Source: a virus. From it: a stretch of DNA of 43,245 bases. Shown piece by piece: positions 1 through 5,980 of this stretch (the first letter of the stretch is position 1; each line of letters begins with the position of its first letter). The stretch spans positions 1 through 43,245 of IMG/VR virus record IMGVR_UViG_3300035670_000445, one strand, 5' to 3'. The translations under genes were made by a program, and so were the position numbers. The notes under the pieces are model-generated. The model was not told the DNA's origin, ran no database searches, and saw only the letters and a program-made list of their open reading frames with translations.

Positions 1-70
1 AATTCAGACGATAGGTACACCGCCGGGCTGCAGGAAACTCCCACCCCCTATCCCCTTTTGGCAGTGCCAT
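1..70 (-). other. Possible 5' end of the gene cut off at 43245, if the window is circular
   Basis: If base 43245 is followed by base 1, the open frame of the gene at 41930-43245 continues without a stop into this segment and reaches an ATG at 70-68 on the minus strand. The added residues would read roughly MALPKGDRGWEFPAARRCTY. No Shine-Dalgarno sequence is visible before that ATG. Whether the ends join is inference; if they do not, this stretch is simply regulatory or intergenic DNA. Confidence 0.35.
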
Positions 71-129
71 AATGACATGTGCCAAACTGGCAAGGCATGC
101 CATTCCTGCAGTGCCACAATGACATATGC
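61..129. repeat. Imperfect 22-bp direct repeats, possible operators
   Basis: GCAGTGCCATAATGACATGT(GC) at 61-82 recurs at 108-129 with two differences, 47 bases apart. Each is followed by TTGGCA or CTGGCA. Paired 22-bp sites just upstream of a promoter-like sequence are typical of operators for a repressor or activator; the bound protein is unknown. Confidence 0.55.
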
Positions 130-152
130 TGAATTGGCAGATTGTATGTTTC

Positions 153-168
153 TGGCATGCCTTTTGCG
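153..168 (+). promoter_or_regulatory. Sigma-54-type (-24/-12) promoter-like sequence
   Basis: TGGCATGCCTTTTGCG matches the -24/-12 consensus TGGCAYRNNNNTTGCW at every defined position except the final W, with correct spacing between GG and GC. It points towards the first + strand genes at 314 and 548 and lies just after the 22-bp direct repeats, where an activator could bind. A chance match in a single sequence cannot be excluded. Confidence 0.4.
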
Positions 169-279
169 ATACGCGTGCACGTGCGAATTCTATCGTCTGA
201 ATTATTTTCCGGAAAATTGTTGTTGTGGCTCTTGCTTCGTCGAAGCTAAAAGCCTATCATGCCGATATGTGTGAAACAG

Positions 280-316
280 TTTCCGTTCACTTCTGATACA
301 GGAACCTCGCCCAATG
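280..316 (+). promoter_or_regulatory. Translation leader, copy 1 of 2
   Basis: The segment starts GTTTCCGTTCAC and ends AGGAACCTCGCCCAATGTC. The same blocks occur at 508-550, and both end in a start codon. The AGGA serves as Shine-Dalgarno sequence for the ATG at 314. Confidence 0.6.
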
Positions 317-514
317 TCATACAACGAAATTAGGAACCAGGTAGGTAACCCGAAGAAAACGCCCCATTGGGCGCAATTGTCCGGAGAAACCGGCAGTGTC
401 CGAGTCATTGGGTTTATCGACAGTCTGCAATTGGTACGAGTATTGCGGTTCAACGGCGATACGCTGAAATTGTCTGCAGACCGTATTTCAATTGTTTGGT
501 CTGCAACTTGGTAG
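314..514 (+). CDS. Hypothetical small protein (66 aa)
   Basis: Unrecognised protein of 66 residues, predicted soluble, with alternating hydrophobic stretches in the middle (VRVIGFIDSLQLVRVLRF) suggestive of a beta-rich fold. The start is supported by AGGAA eight to nine bases before the ATG and by the leader, which is repeated before the next gene. It is the first gene of the rightward arm, downstream of the promoter-like site at 153. Other frames overlap here, but only this one has the duplicated leader. Confidence 0.6.
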   Translation: MSYNEIRNQVGNPKKTPHWAQLSGETGSVRVIGFIDSLQLVRVLRFNGDTLKLSADRISIVWSATW

Positions 515-550
515 TTTCCGTTCACCCGTCCCAAGGAACCTCGCCCAATG
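508..550 (+). promoter_or_regulatory. Translation leader, copy 2 of 2
   Basis: GTTTCCGTTCAC, a short divergent stretch, then AAGGAACCTCGCCCAATGTC, matching the leader at 280-316. It overlaps the end of the first small gene and supplies the ribosome binding site of the gene starting at 548. Confidence 0.6.
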
Positions 551-808
551 TCTCACAAGCTTGCTAAGTACCAGTACAGTCTCCGTCACATCGTCGCATT
601 GGTCGACGATCTTAAGCACCAAGCAGCTAAGCTGTCTGCGGTGGTGGACGGAGACACCAAGGAAGCGCTGGAAGAAACACTTCCAGTGCTGGATGAATTG
701 TCCAGGCTGAAGACTTTGCTTGGTCAGGAACTGGCCGATATTTACTGGACACGTGAATGTGCCATTCAGTCACTAGACACCGAAGACTGTTCAGTGTCGT
801 TCCTCTAG
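548..808 (+). CDS. Hypothetical helical protein (86 aa)
   Basis: Unrecognised protein of 86 residues. Residues about 8-70 are heptad-rich and probably form two long helices or a coiled coil (IVALVDDLKHQAAKLSAVV, then LEETLPVLDELSRLKTLL). The start has AAGGAA upstream and the duplicated leader. It ends just before a perfect stem-loop terminator at 817, so the first two genes probably form one short early transcript. Function unknown. Confidence 0.7.
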   Translation: MSHKLAKYQYSLRHIVALVDDLKHQAAKLSAVVDGDTKEALEETLPVLDELSRLKTLLGQELADIYWTRECAIQSLDTEDCSVSFL

Positions 809-816
809 TCTAGTTC

Positions 817-852
817 AAGGCAGTACCTAACGTTAGGTACTGCCTTTTTTGT
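817..852 (+). terminator. Rho-independent terminator, 30-bp perfect palindrome
   Basis: AAGGCAGTACCTAAC at 817-831 pairs exactly with GTTAGGTACTGCCTT at 832-846, followed by a T run up to about 852. It ends the transcript of the two leading small genes. Confidence 0.85.
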
Positions 853-880
853 TTGTGTCCCCTAGTTTGGAGTTTGACCG

Positions 881-2479
881 ATGAAACGTGTTTCTATTCA
901 GTCTCTTCTCTCTCTGGTCTCTCACCTTGAACGGTTCAGGGTTCCTGACGTGTTTGCCTTGGTGTCAGCCTATCGTCAGTTTTGTCAATTGCAGATTGCA
1001 AACCGCAATATTGCGATTGGCCTGAAGAAGGAACTGAATACTATCCTTCATGCCAGTTTGCAGCGCGTCCGGGTTGCCGATTGTGAACCCGGCAGCGGTT
1101 CAAGGTACAATAGAACGGCTGCTGAAACTCCCAGGGAAGTCAAATCTTCGCATTGGTACACCCTGGAAGTACTGGCAGGATTCCCTGACAAGTACAGGGA
1201 AATCGTAACGGAGAAGTCTGAATTGGTGAACCAAGACCTTATCCTTCTGTCTTCAATCGGTGAACGGCTGGCGAAACTTCGCAGTCGCTGCCTTGAAGTC
1301 TGGAAACCGGTTAACGCCATTCAGGCTGAATTGTTGTCTGTTCTCTCTGCTTCAATCCCGCATTGGAGGTGGAGCACCTATCGTGCGGAAAAACACCATA
1401 CCGATAATGTGCATGGGCATGCTATTGAATTGTTGGCTAAGTACTCACCTGTACTCCCAAGCCGGAAACTTAGATACAAGCGCGGCAAGCTTGAGGGCAG
1501 GGTGTCAGTTGTCAGGGGCACCGGTACACTCAATAGGGTGAGACATGCGGACTATGCTCCCGAAAAGACTCCGGCTGTGCGCTGGCAGGATATGTTTGCA
1601 GACTGTCGCAAGAGGGATGGCATGCTGTGGCGATTGGCCAATCAATTGTTTCGGCACAGCGCTATTGCCCAAGGTGTCGCACTTTGTGGCAAATCAATTT
1701 CACGTGCGGCTCACTACCTGGTTTCCAATGCTGCAGACTACGATAGACTTCCACCATACGCGTGCACTACACGAAGTGAATACTGCAAAGCGGTTGTGGC
1801 GGAATATGTTAGCAAATCCCGACACCTCAAACTTGCACCTAATCAGCCGGTCTGCAGTCCGGGTGTGGTACACCAAATCGTTCTGACGGATTGGGAACCG
1901 GTCTCTTTTGTGGGGATTGTGCCAGAACCCGATAAGGCGTCAGGAATGGGATTGGTGTCGCGACGTGTTCTGTGTCACGATTTCCGAACAGGGTTTACCC
2001 TGTATCGGGAATACGCGTTAGACTCCACAGGACAGGACAGGGAAACACTCGATATTCTTCGCAGGGTGGAAACCTATCATGAAGTCTGCAAACCGCTTGT
2101 CATGCCGAACTACGCTCGAATTGTGGAAACTCTTGGTTTCCGTTTCAGAGATCGGAAGTCTAGCATGGAATATCGTTCATACGACGGACTGACGGAGAGA
2201 GAGCGCTCCCGCAAGAAAACCGCTTCTGTACTTGTCAGACTTCGTCGAATCCCGGAAGTGAGTCTGCAGGATTCTTATTCTGCCGGAAACTGCAAACCAG
2301 GTACTTCACAGTTCTGCCGTTCTATCGGTGTCGATACTGAGAAGGTATCGGGGCGGGAATTGGCTAAGCGCTGGCAAGCTGCAGGATATCCAATGCAGCA
2401 AATCGGGTTATTCCTGGCCACAATTGCCATGGCCGAAGAGAGAAGCGGCGATAATAAAGAAGAGGTGGTATCATGCTGA
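881..2479 (+). CDS. Large protein of unknown function (532 aa)
   Basis: The longest gene of the left arm, with no family I can name. It is basic, rich in Arg, Tyr and Cys, with helical N- and C-terminal parts and no visible signal peptide or membrane span. Cysteines are scattered and I see no clear zinc ribbon, Walker or nuclease motif. The start is backed by TTTGGAG eleven bases upstream. It sits between two terminators with one overlapping small partner (2473), an autonomous two-gene unit beside the repeat-rich region at 2698-3514, so an origin-linked or replication-initiation role is conceivable but only inferred. Confidence 0.75.
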   Translation: MKRVSIQSLLSLVSHLERFRVPDVFALVSAYRQFCQLQIANRNIAIGLKKELNTILHASLQRVRVADCEPGSGSRYNRTAAETPREVKSSHWYTLEVLAGFPDKYREIVTEKSELVNQDLILLSSIGERLAKLRSRCLEVWKPVNAIQAELLSVLSASIPHWRWSTYRAEKHHTDNVHGHAIELLAKYSPVLPSRKLRYKRGKLEGRVSVVRGTGTLNRVRHADYAPEKTPAVRWQDMFADCRKRDGMLWRLANQLFRHSAIAQGVALCGKSISRAAHYLVSNAADYDRLPPYACTTRSEYCKAVVAEYVSKSRHLKLAPNQPVCSPGVVHQIVLTDWEPVSFVGIVPEPDKASGMGLVSRRVLCHDFRTGFTLYREYALDSTGQDRETLDILRRVETYHEVCKPLVMPNYARIVETLGFRFRDRKSSMEYRSYDGLTERERSRKKTASVLVRLRRIPEVSLQDSYSAGNCKPGTSQFCRSIGVDTEKVSGRELAKRWQAAGYPMQQIGLFLATIAMAEERSGDNKEEVVSC

Positions 2480-2697
2480 ATTATCTGCAGTGTTCAACAA
2501 CGGCTGATGGTACGATGCTCAAACGAATCAATTACAGGGATTTTTGCGGTGAAGTCTCTCTGCAGTTCACATCATACGGGCACGATGCCGAAGGGATTGA
2601 AGCTACAGAAGAAGACATTACCCGATATGCTGGCCAATCGGCTCTTGGTACTGCCGATCGGATTCTTTTGGCGCTGCTGAAACGGATTCCCCAGTAG
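2473..2697 (+). CDS. Hypothetical protein (74 aa), overlaps upstream gene
   Basis: Small acidic protein of 74 residues with no recognised family. Its ATG lies seven bases inside the end of the 532-residue gene and is preceded by AGAGGTGG, so the pair is translationally coupled. A terminator follows 33 bases after its stop, closing the unit. Confidence 0.7.
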   Translation: MLNYLQCSTTADGTMLKRINYRDFCGEVSLQFTSYGHDAEGIEATEEDITRYAGQSALGTADRILLALLKRIPQ

Positions 2698-2730
2698 ACT
2701 TCAACGGCATCAACAATTCAAACCAATCTT

Positions 2731-2767
2731 CACCCTAGGCTGTTGTCAGCCTAGGGTGTTTCGTTTT
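2731..2767 (+). terminator. Terminator hairpin with perfect 12-bp stem
   Basis: CACCCTAGGCTG (2731-2742), loop TTGT, CAGCCTAGGGTG (2747-2758), then TTTCGTTTT. It closes the unit 881-2697. The CCTAGG palindrome in its stem recurs twice at about 2971-2996, so the hairpin may also belong to the structured region downstream. Confidence 0.8.
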
Positions 2768-2783
2768 CATTATTCCCATTGGT

Positions 2784-2853
2784 TCCACACTCCACACTCC
2801 ACACTCCACACTCCACACTCCACACTCCACGCTCCACACTCCACGCTCCAAAC
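2784..2853. repeat. Tandem array of ten 7-bp units (TCCACAC)
   Basis: Units begin at 2784, 2791, 2798, 2805, 2812, 2819, 2826, 2833, 2840 and 2847. Seven are TCCACAC, two are TCCACGC and the last is TCCAAAC. The complementary strand is G-rich (GTGTGGA). Alternating variant units near the right end show sequence decay at one side. Confidence 0.9.
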
Positions 2854-2856
2854 TTC

Positions 2857-2912
2857 AACCCGGGTTTCCTGACGATGCCGCTTCAATGCAGCTTGGCCAG
2901 GGAACCCGGGTT
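2857..2912. repeat. Inverted repeat around AACCCGGGTT
   Basis: AACCCGGGTTTCC at 2857-2869 and GGAACCCGGGTT at 2901-2912 pair with one bulged base. Each arm is itself a palindrome over AACCCGGGTT. Confidence 0.75.
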
Positions 2913-2948
2913 CTCGTTTGAATATACGGGAAACCACTAACGCTCTAA

Positions 2949-3045
2949 AATCGCATTATTTGCCCAATGCAGCCTAGGGTGCAAATCAGCCTAGGTAACA
3001 TCGTCCGAAGAATTCCAGGCTGTTCTAGGGGCAAATAATGCGATT
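2949..3045. repeat. 17-bp perfect inverted repeat with nested CAGCCTAGG repeats
   Basis: AATCGCATTATTTGCCC at 2949-2965 is exactly complementary to 3029-3045. The enclosed 63 bases contain CAGCCTAGG twice (2970 and 2988), the same block as in the terminator at 2731. Long perfect arms with structured interiors point to selection on RNA or cruciform structure. Confidence 0.8.
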
Positions 3046-3060
3046 GTAGGGGGATTGGTT

Positions 3061-3131
3061 CCAGCATGCTGGAAACCGGTTTCCCTGCAGGATATCGGGA
3101 GCGCTCGCAATAAGGGAAACCAGTATGCTGG
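3061..3131. repeat. Compound inverted repeat with internal palindromes
   Basis: The left arm 3061-3085 (CCAGCATGCTGG, AAACCGG, TTTCCC) pairs with the right arm 3114-3131 (GGGAAACCAGTATGCTGG) with one mismatch and a 7-base bulge. The loop contains GATATC and GAGCGCTC palindromes. Confidence 0.7.
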
Positions 3132-3288
3132 TAAAATAGGTAAACTGGAATACTTGTGACAACTACAGGGATTACAGAACATAGGCTATTTGTAACAAAT
3201 AGGCTATTTGCTGGGGGATTCCCTACAGTCTCTGTGAATTCTGGTAAAATAGGGTATTTGCACAATTCGGGTAAAATAGGTACTTTGC
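3131..3288 (+). repeat. Iteron-like repeats (GTAAAATAGG / ATAGGCTATTTG)
   Basis: GTAAAATAGG occurs at 3131, 3244 and 3271; ATAGGCTATTTG at 3181 and 3199. All five fit a loose common form, AATAGG followed by a TA-containing segment and TTTG or similar, all in the same orientation. Short same-strand repeats of this kind bind initiator proteins in many phage and plasmid origins. Confidence 0.6.
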
Positions 3289-3335
3289 CAGATTGGCAGG
3301 GTGCCTATCCCGAAGCTAGGAGTATTCCAACTTCC

Positions 3336-3365
3336 GGGGCAGTCTATCCCGGGGCAGTCTATCCC
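3336..3365. repeat. 15-bp tandem duplication GGGGCAGTCTATCCC
   Basis: Two exact head-to-tail copies at 3336-3350 and 3351-3365, each with complementary GGGG and CCC ends. A weaker relative (GTGCCTATCCCG) lies at 3301. Confidence 0.8.
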
Positions 3366-3384
3366 GGGACCAAACAACGATCAG

Positions 3385-3411
3385 ACCCCCCATAGGATTT
3401 TTTGGAAAAAA
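3385..3411 (+). promoter_or_regulatory. Orphan copy of the left-arm gene leader
   Basis: CCCCCCATAGGATTTTTTGGAAAA resembles the gene leaders further right but has no GGAG and no gene after it: the nearest TTG is followed by a stop after five codons. It may mark a decayed gene, or the element may have a role apart from translation. Confidence 0.5.
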
Positions 3412-3514
3412 ATTGCAGCCTACCCGTTGACTGGTTCGATATTGTTGCTACACTTTTCATCGCCGCAGCAAACTGCAGCGAACACCCCCTACAGATTTTT
3501 TGGGAGTAAAACCA

Positions 3515-3754
3515 ATGCGAATTCGTGCCCGTATGTCTGATCTTACAAACGACGGTTGTGGTTGGTCTGAGAACGCTTCATTTTGCCGTCAGGTTGAATT
3601 CACTGTTCCTGATAACACTTCAGACCTGGCGGTATCCCGACGCATTATGCGGGAATTGGGTGCGGTCGGCATGAAGCGTGATAGTTGGTGTGTGTCAGAC
3701 TTCGGACCGTGGCGGGATGGTTGTATCGGTGTTTATGCTGACATTGTGGAATAG
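3515..3754 (+). CDS. Hypothetical protein (79 aa)
   Basis: Small protein starting MRIRARMSDL, with GGGAG eight bases before the ATG at 3515. The TTG at 3500 is in frame but lies within the leader motif and is not a likely start. The C-terminal half (SRRIMRELGAVGMKRDSW, then WRDGCIGVYADIVE) looks like a compact alpha/beta domain. No family recognised. First gene of the leader-repeat cassette. Confidence 0.7.
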   Translation: MRIRARMSDLTNDGCGWSENASFCRQVEFTVPDNTSDLAVSRRIMRELGAVGMKRDSWCVSDFGPWRDGCIGVYADIVE

Positions 3755-3785
3755 TGCCCGTACAGATTTTTTGGGAGTAACGACG

Positions 3786-4064
3786 ATGACAGTTCGATAT
3801 GCCGTTGACGAGTTTGGTCCGTCCGTAGTGTACCGCGATAACACTGTGAAGCGGGGACCGTCTCCGCTTCACTTGCTGCCCGGCCAGAATCAGGAGGGAT
3901 ATGGCTCTAAAATCCGTATGCCCTACACTGTGCAATTTCTGGGAGAGAAAAAACGTTACCCGATGTATTGCGTGTGCTGGTCGAATTCTGGTTCACTGTA
4001 CATCATTCGCGATAAACAGAAGTACTTTCTGCCAGACTTCGACCAGAGTGACGTAGTAGGCTGA
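3786..4064 (+). CDS. Hypothetical protein (92 aa)
   Basis: Starts MTVRYAVDEF at the ATG following TTTTTTGGGAGTAACGACG. Beta-rich composition with several Tyr and Cys (YPMYCVCW); no recognised domain. The coding region contains an internal TTTCTGGGAGAG at 3936-3947, a member of the dispersed repeat family. Confidence 0.7.
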   Translation: MTVRYAVDEFGPSVVYRDNTVKRGPSPLHLLPGQNQEGYGSKIRMPYTVQFLGEKKRYPMYCVCWSNSGSLYIIRDKQKYFLPDFDQSDVVG

Positions 4065-4097
4065 TTCCCCTTCAGTGATTTTTTGGGAGTAACGACG

Positions 4098-4328
4098 ATG
4101 ATTGTTACGTTTATCGGTCGTCCAATTGGGTCTTCCGGGCTTTCCCGGGTACTGTCTCATGACGCACCGGAAAGACTCACAGATGACCAATTGCGGGAGT
4201 ATCTTTCGCGGGTTTACCAAGATGTGTGTTTCGTTAAGCCTTGTTTGCCTGAACTTTATGAAGCGGTACTCGTTACTTGTTACGGGCGATACACTGCAGA
4301 AACTATTTTGAAGGGAGTGATTCGATGA
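4098..4328 (+). CDS. Hypothetical protein (76 aa)
   Basis: Starts MIVTFIGRPIG behind TTTTTTGGGAGTAACGACG, the same 19-base leader end as the preceding gene. Probable alpha/beta protein with a helical C-terminal half (LREYLSRVYQDV). Its stop overlaps the next start as ATGA, so the two are coupled. Unrecognised. Confidence 0.7.
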   Translation: MIVTFIGRPIGSSGLSRVLSHDAPERLTDDQLREYLSRVYQDVCFVKPCLPELYEAVLVTCYGRYTAETILKGVIR

Positions 4329-4627
4329 TTCTGGCAAACCGCAAAAACTGTGTAGCGACGTGGGGTATTGAAAAGGGCAATTCGGTTTTCAACCAATTGG
4401 AATTGTGCGAACTCCGTCGGTTGAACCGTTGTCAGACGATGCTCAGTGTGAGTGATATCATTGGCGGGCATGGGGTTGAACATACCCCGGCTGGCCGTGG
4501 GAGTAAATCACCTTCAATCACATACGTGAACATGGGGGACACATACGACACGACCATTCTTTGGGTGAATGGCAAGTTTCGGATTGGTGATTGGGGTTCC
4601 ATCGTGGAACGTGGTAACTACGATTGA
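4325..4627 (+). CDS. Hypothetical protein (100 aa)
   Basis: Starts at the ATG of an ATGA overlap with the preceding gene, with AAGGGAG upstream. Residues about 28-37 (CELRRLNRCQ) look helical and the rest beta-rich; no family recognised. It is the only gene in this stretch that lacks its own copy of the leader, consistent with coupling to its neighbour. Confidence 0.7.
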   Translation: MILANRKNCVATWGIEKGNSVFNQLELCELRRLNRCQTMLSVSDIIGGHGVEHTPAGRGSKSPSITYVNMGDTYDTTILWVNGKFRIGDWGSIVERGNYD

Positions 4628-4648
4628 AGTCTGTTTTGTGGCCTGGAC

Positions 4649-4672
4649 GGCAGCATCCTGCGGGGTGCTGTC
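4649..4672 (+). other. Hairpin with C(UGCG)G tetraloop
   Basis: GGCAGCATCC (4649-4658), loop TGCG, GGGTGCTGTC (4663-4672): ten pairs including two G-U pairs, closed by an exceptionally stable UNCG-class tetraloop. No T run follows, so it is more likely an RNA-stability or processing hairpin than a terminator. A sister hairpin lies at 5494. Confidence 0.6.
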
Positions 4673-4715
4673 ATCGTGTTCACAATACCCCTTCAGTGAT
4701 TTCTGGGAGAAGATA

Positions 4716-4985
4716 ATGTTCGCGACACACGAAAACCGTAAGGTCGATTCTGGTAACGGCTATTGGTCTCTGGTGTTGTTCGGATTTGAACTGCGGAATA
4801 ATGCCGTGGTTCCCGCGTACAGGTTGTATTGTGACGGAGCGATTATTCGCCATTCCGATATGGACGAAGTGCCCAAGCACGTGAAGCGGCATCTTCTTCG
4901 ACGGGCAATCAAACTGCAGCCTCGTGTGCACAGGACCGCTGTTGCAGTAGCTTGCCAGTTCAAGAAACGTCCATTACACGGGTGA
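4716..4985 (+). CDS. Hypothetical protein (89 aa)
   Basis: Starts MFATHENRKV after TTTCTGGGAGAAGATA; this leader has the TTTCTGGG form rather than TTTTTTGGG and so links the two repeat variants. Beta-rich N-terminus (YWSLVLFGFEL) and basic, helical C-terminus (VKRHLLRRAIKLQ) that could contact nucleic acid. Unrecognised. Confidence 0.65.
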   Translation: MFATHENRKVDSGNGYWSLVLFGFELRNNAVVPAYRLYCDGAIIRHSDMDEVPKHVKRHLLRRAIKLQPRVHRTAVAVACQFKKRPLHG

Positions 4986-5040
4986 TTCCGGCAGTGTAAT
5001 TTTCTGTACCCCCGTGAATGATTTTTTGGGAGCGATGACA

Positions 5041-5460
5041 ATGACTAAGATTTATGTACAGGTCGGCACCAATGTTTACGAACTGGACAAGGGGCAGGAA
5101 AATCTGTTTTCAAGCGGCACTGTCTTGAAGCCCAAGGAGGGCAAAGCGAAGTACTTGGCTCAGTGTAAAGCTGATTTGAGGAAGTACTTAATTCAGGTTG
5201 TCAGCGGTAACAGTGTCATGTTTGCTATTGTTCGCAGTGTCGCACCTTCTGGTATGTCCCGGATGATTAGTTTTCACGTCTACTGCGGGATTGGCATGCA
5301 GAACATTAGTGCCCTTGTGGCTGCTGTGCTGGGATGGCAGCACAGGGACGGGGCAGTAGTGGTGAAGGGCTGCGGAATGGATATGGTTCACCATACTGCA
5401 GAATCACTCAGCAGGGTGCTGTACGACGGGCCAGACCGTATTCCCACACAGACTTTGTAA
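5041..5460 (+). CDS. Conserved phage protein, SGMSR / CGMDM family (139 aa)
   Basis: The motifs VRSVAPSGMSR (residues about 60-70) and GAVVVKGCGMDM (about 103-114) match a small uncharacterised family common in phages and prophages, where the usual forms are SRSGMSR and CGMDMGFH. Function is unknown. The start at 5041 is preferred over the ATG at 5035 because GGGAG then lies eight bases upstream. It is the most widely conserved of the left-arm small genes, judging from motif recognition only. Confidence 0.7.
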   Translation: MTKIYVQVGTNVYELDKGQENLFSSGTVLKPKEGKAKYLAQCKADLRKYLIQVVSGNSVMFAIVRSVAPSGMSRMISFHVYCGIGMQNISALVAAVLGWQHRDGAVVVKGCGMDMVHHTAESLSRVLYDGPDRIPTQTL

Positions 5461-5486
5461 CCCGTTGAATGTTTCTGGGAGAGAAT
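5461..5486 (+). promoter_or_regulatory. Leader copy without an adjacent gene
   Basis: CCCGTTGAATGTTTCTGGGAGAG is a full copy, but no start codon opens a usable frame after it. A hairpin follows at 5494, then a second complete leader at 5534 that serves the gene at 5566. Confidence 0.6.
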
Positions 5487-5493
5487 TCAAAAC

Positions 5494-5517
5494 GCTGGGT
5501 TCCTGCGGGAATTCAGC
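5494..5517 (+). other. Second hairpin with C(UGCG)G tetraloop
   Basis: GCTGGGTTCC (5494-5503), TGCG, GGAATTCAGC (5508-5517): ten pairs with two G-U pairs. Same stem length, loop and number of wobble pairs as 4649-4672 despite a different stem sequence, which suggests that structure is what is conserved. Confidence 0.6.
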
Positions 5518-5565
5518 ATTGTGATTTCTCAATACCCCTCGAATGATTTTTTGGAGAATGATGAT

Positions 5566-5778
5566 ATGGAAGCAAGTGTAGTGGCCTATGGTGAAACGCT
5601 TACAGTTCGCCAGGATGACAGTAACGGGCTTTGGGTTACGTCGTGCGGGAATCAGTACTCCAGCCCGTTCGACGCCTTGAAGGAAGAAATCAGAACGCTT
5701 GTTTCAGCGTCAGGCGAGAACCCTGATGATTGCCGTAATGAGATTGAGGATATTCTGTTTGATACAATCTACTATTGA
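5566..5778 (+). CDS. Hypothetical protein (70 aa)
   Basis: Starts MEASVVAYGE; of three nearby ATGs only 5566 is in frame, and GGAG lies nine bases before it. Short beta-strand N-terminus then acidic helical C-terminus (DDCRNEIEDILFDTIYY). No family recognised. Confidence 0.65.
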   Translation: MEASVVAYGETLTVRQDDSNGLWVTSCGNQYSSPFDALKEEIRTLVSASGENPDDCRNEIEDILFDTIYY

Positions 5779-5787
5779 GAATTAGTA

Positions 5788-5949
5788 ATGCTGCAGAGAA
5801 TCATTCTTTCCCCAGAAGATATCGACGGGATATCGGATTTGTTTTCCTTTCCTTGTGTGGGAGATGTTTGGTACCATAAGGGCAGGCAATACAGGATTGC
5901 CAAAATCCGATTGCTGGCCAATGGTGGATATGATCTTGTGATGGAATGA
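5788..5949 (+). CDS. Hypothetical protein (53 aa)
   Basis: Open frame of 53 residues, start MLQRIILSPED, end YDLVME. It begins ten bases after the preceding stop with only a weak GAGA upstream and ends directly before the next leader copy, filling the gap between genes exactly. Central VGDVWYHKGRQYRIAKI suggests a small beta-barrel. Unrecognised; existence inferred from fit and amino-acid plausibility. Confidence 0.5.
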   Translation: MLQRIILSPEDIDGISDLFSFPCVGDVWYHKGRQYRIAKIRLLANGGYDLVME

Positions 5950-5980
5950 CCCCCTTCAATGATTTTTTGGGAGTAACGAT

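Larger units (their letters stand above)
1..203. repeat. 14-bp perfect inverted repeat at the window start
   Basis: AATTCAGACGATAG at 1-14 is the exact reverse complement of CTATCGTCTGAATT at 190-203. The arms enclose about 175 bases holding the direct repeats and the promoter-like site listed here. This could be a protein-binding pair, a cruciform, or an assembly fold-back; the sequence left of base 1 is not visible. Confidence 0.6.
2698..3514. other. Gene-free palindrome- and repeat-rich region: candidate origin or large structured RNA
   Basis: About 800 bases without a credible gene: the open frames here lack ribosome sites and are crossed by repeats. It holds a terminator, a ten-unit 7-bp tandem array, three long inverted repeats, iteron-like repeats of GTAAAATAGG and ATAGGCTATTTG, a 15-bp tandem duplication, and many short palindromes (CCTAGG, CCCGGG, GCATGC, ACCGGT, GATATC, AGCGCT). 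Tandem repeats, iterons and inverted repeats together are typical of phage origins, but a large ornate non-coding RNA is also possible. Confidence 0.6.

Noticed and set aside
1-40. CCGGGCTGCAGGAA resembles the polylinker of common cloning vectors
   Set aside because: The match is 14 bases and stops before the EcoRI part of the polylinker; the flanking sequence is not vector. Treated as coincidence, though a check of the raw ends is cheap.
202-534. 110-residue minus-strand open frame at 202-534
   Set aside because: No ribosome site, and it covers the two + strand leaders and the promoter region; composition is not protein-like.
2784-2853. CRISPR-like array
   Set aside because: Units are 7 bp, contiguous and without spacers; no cas gene nearby.
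3156-3540. Two 79-residue open frames in the repeat region
   Set aside because: They run through iterons and tandem repeats, lack ribosome sites, and translate the repeats into low-complexity sequence such as PGAVYPGAVYPG.
4648-4672. Rho-independent terminator at the UGCG hairpin
   Set aside because: No T run follows and the next gene lies only about 45 bases downstream.
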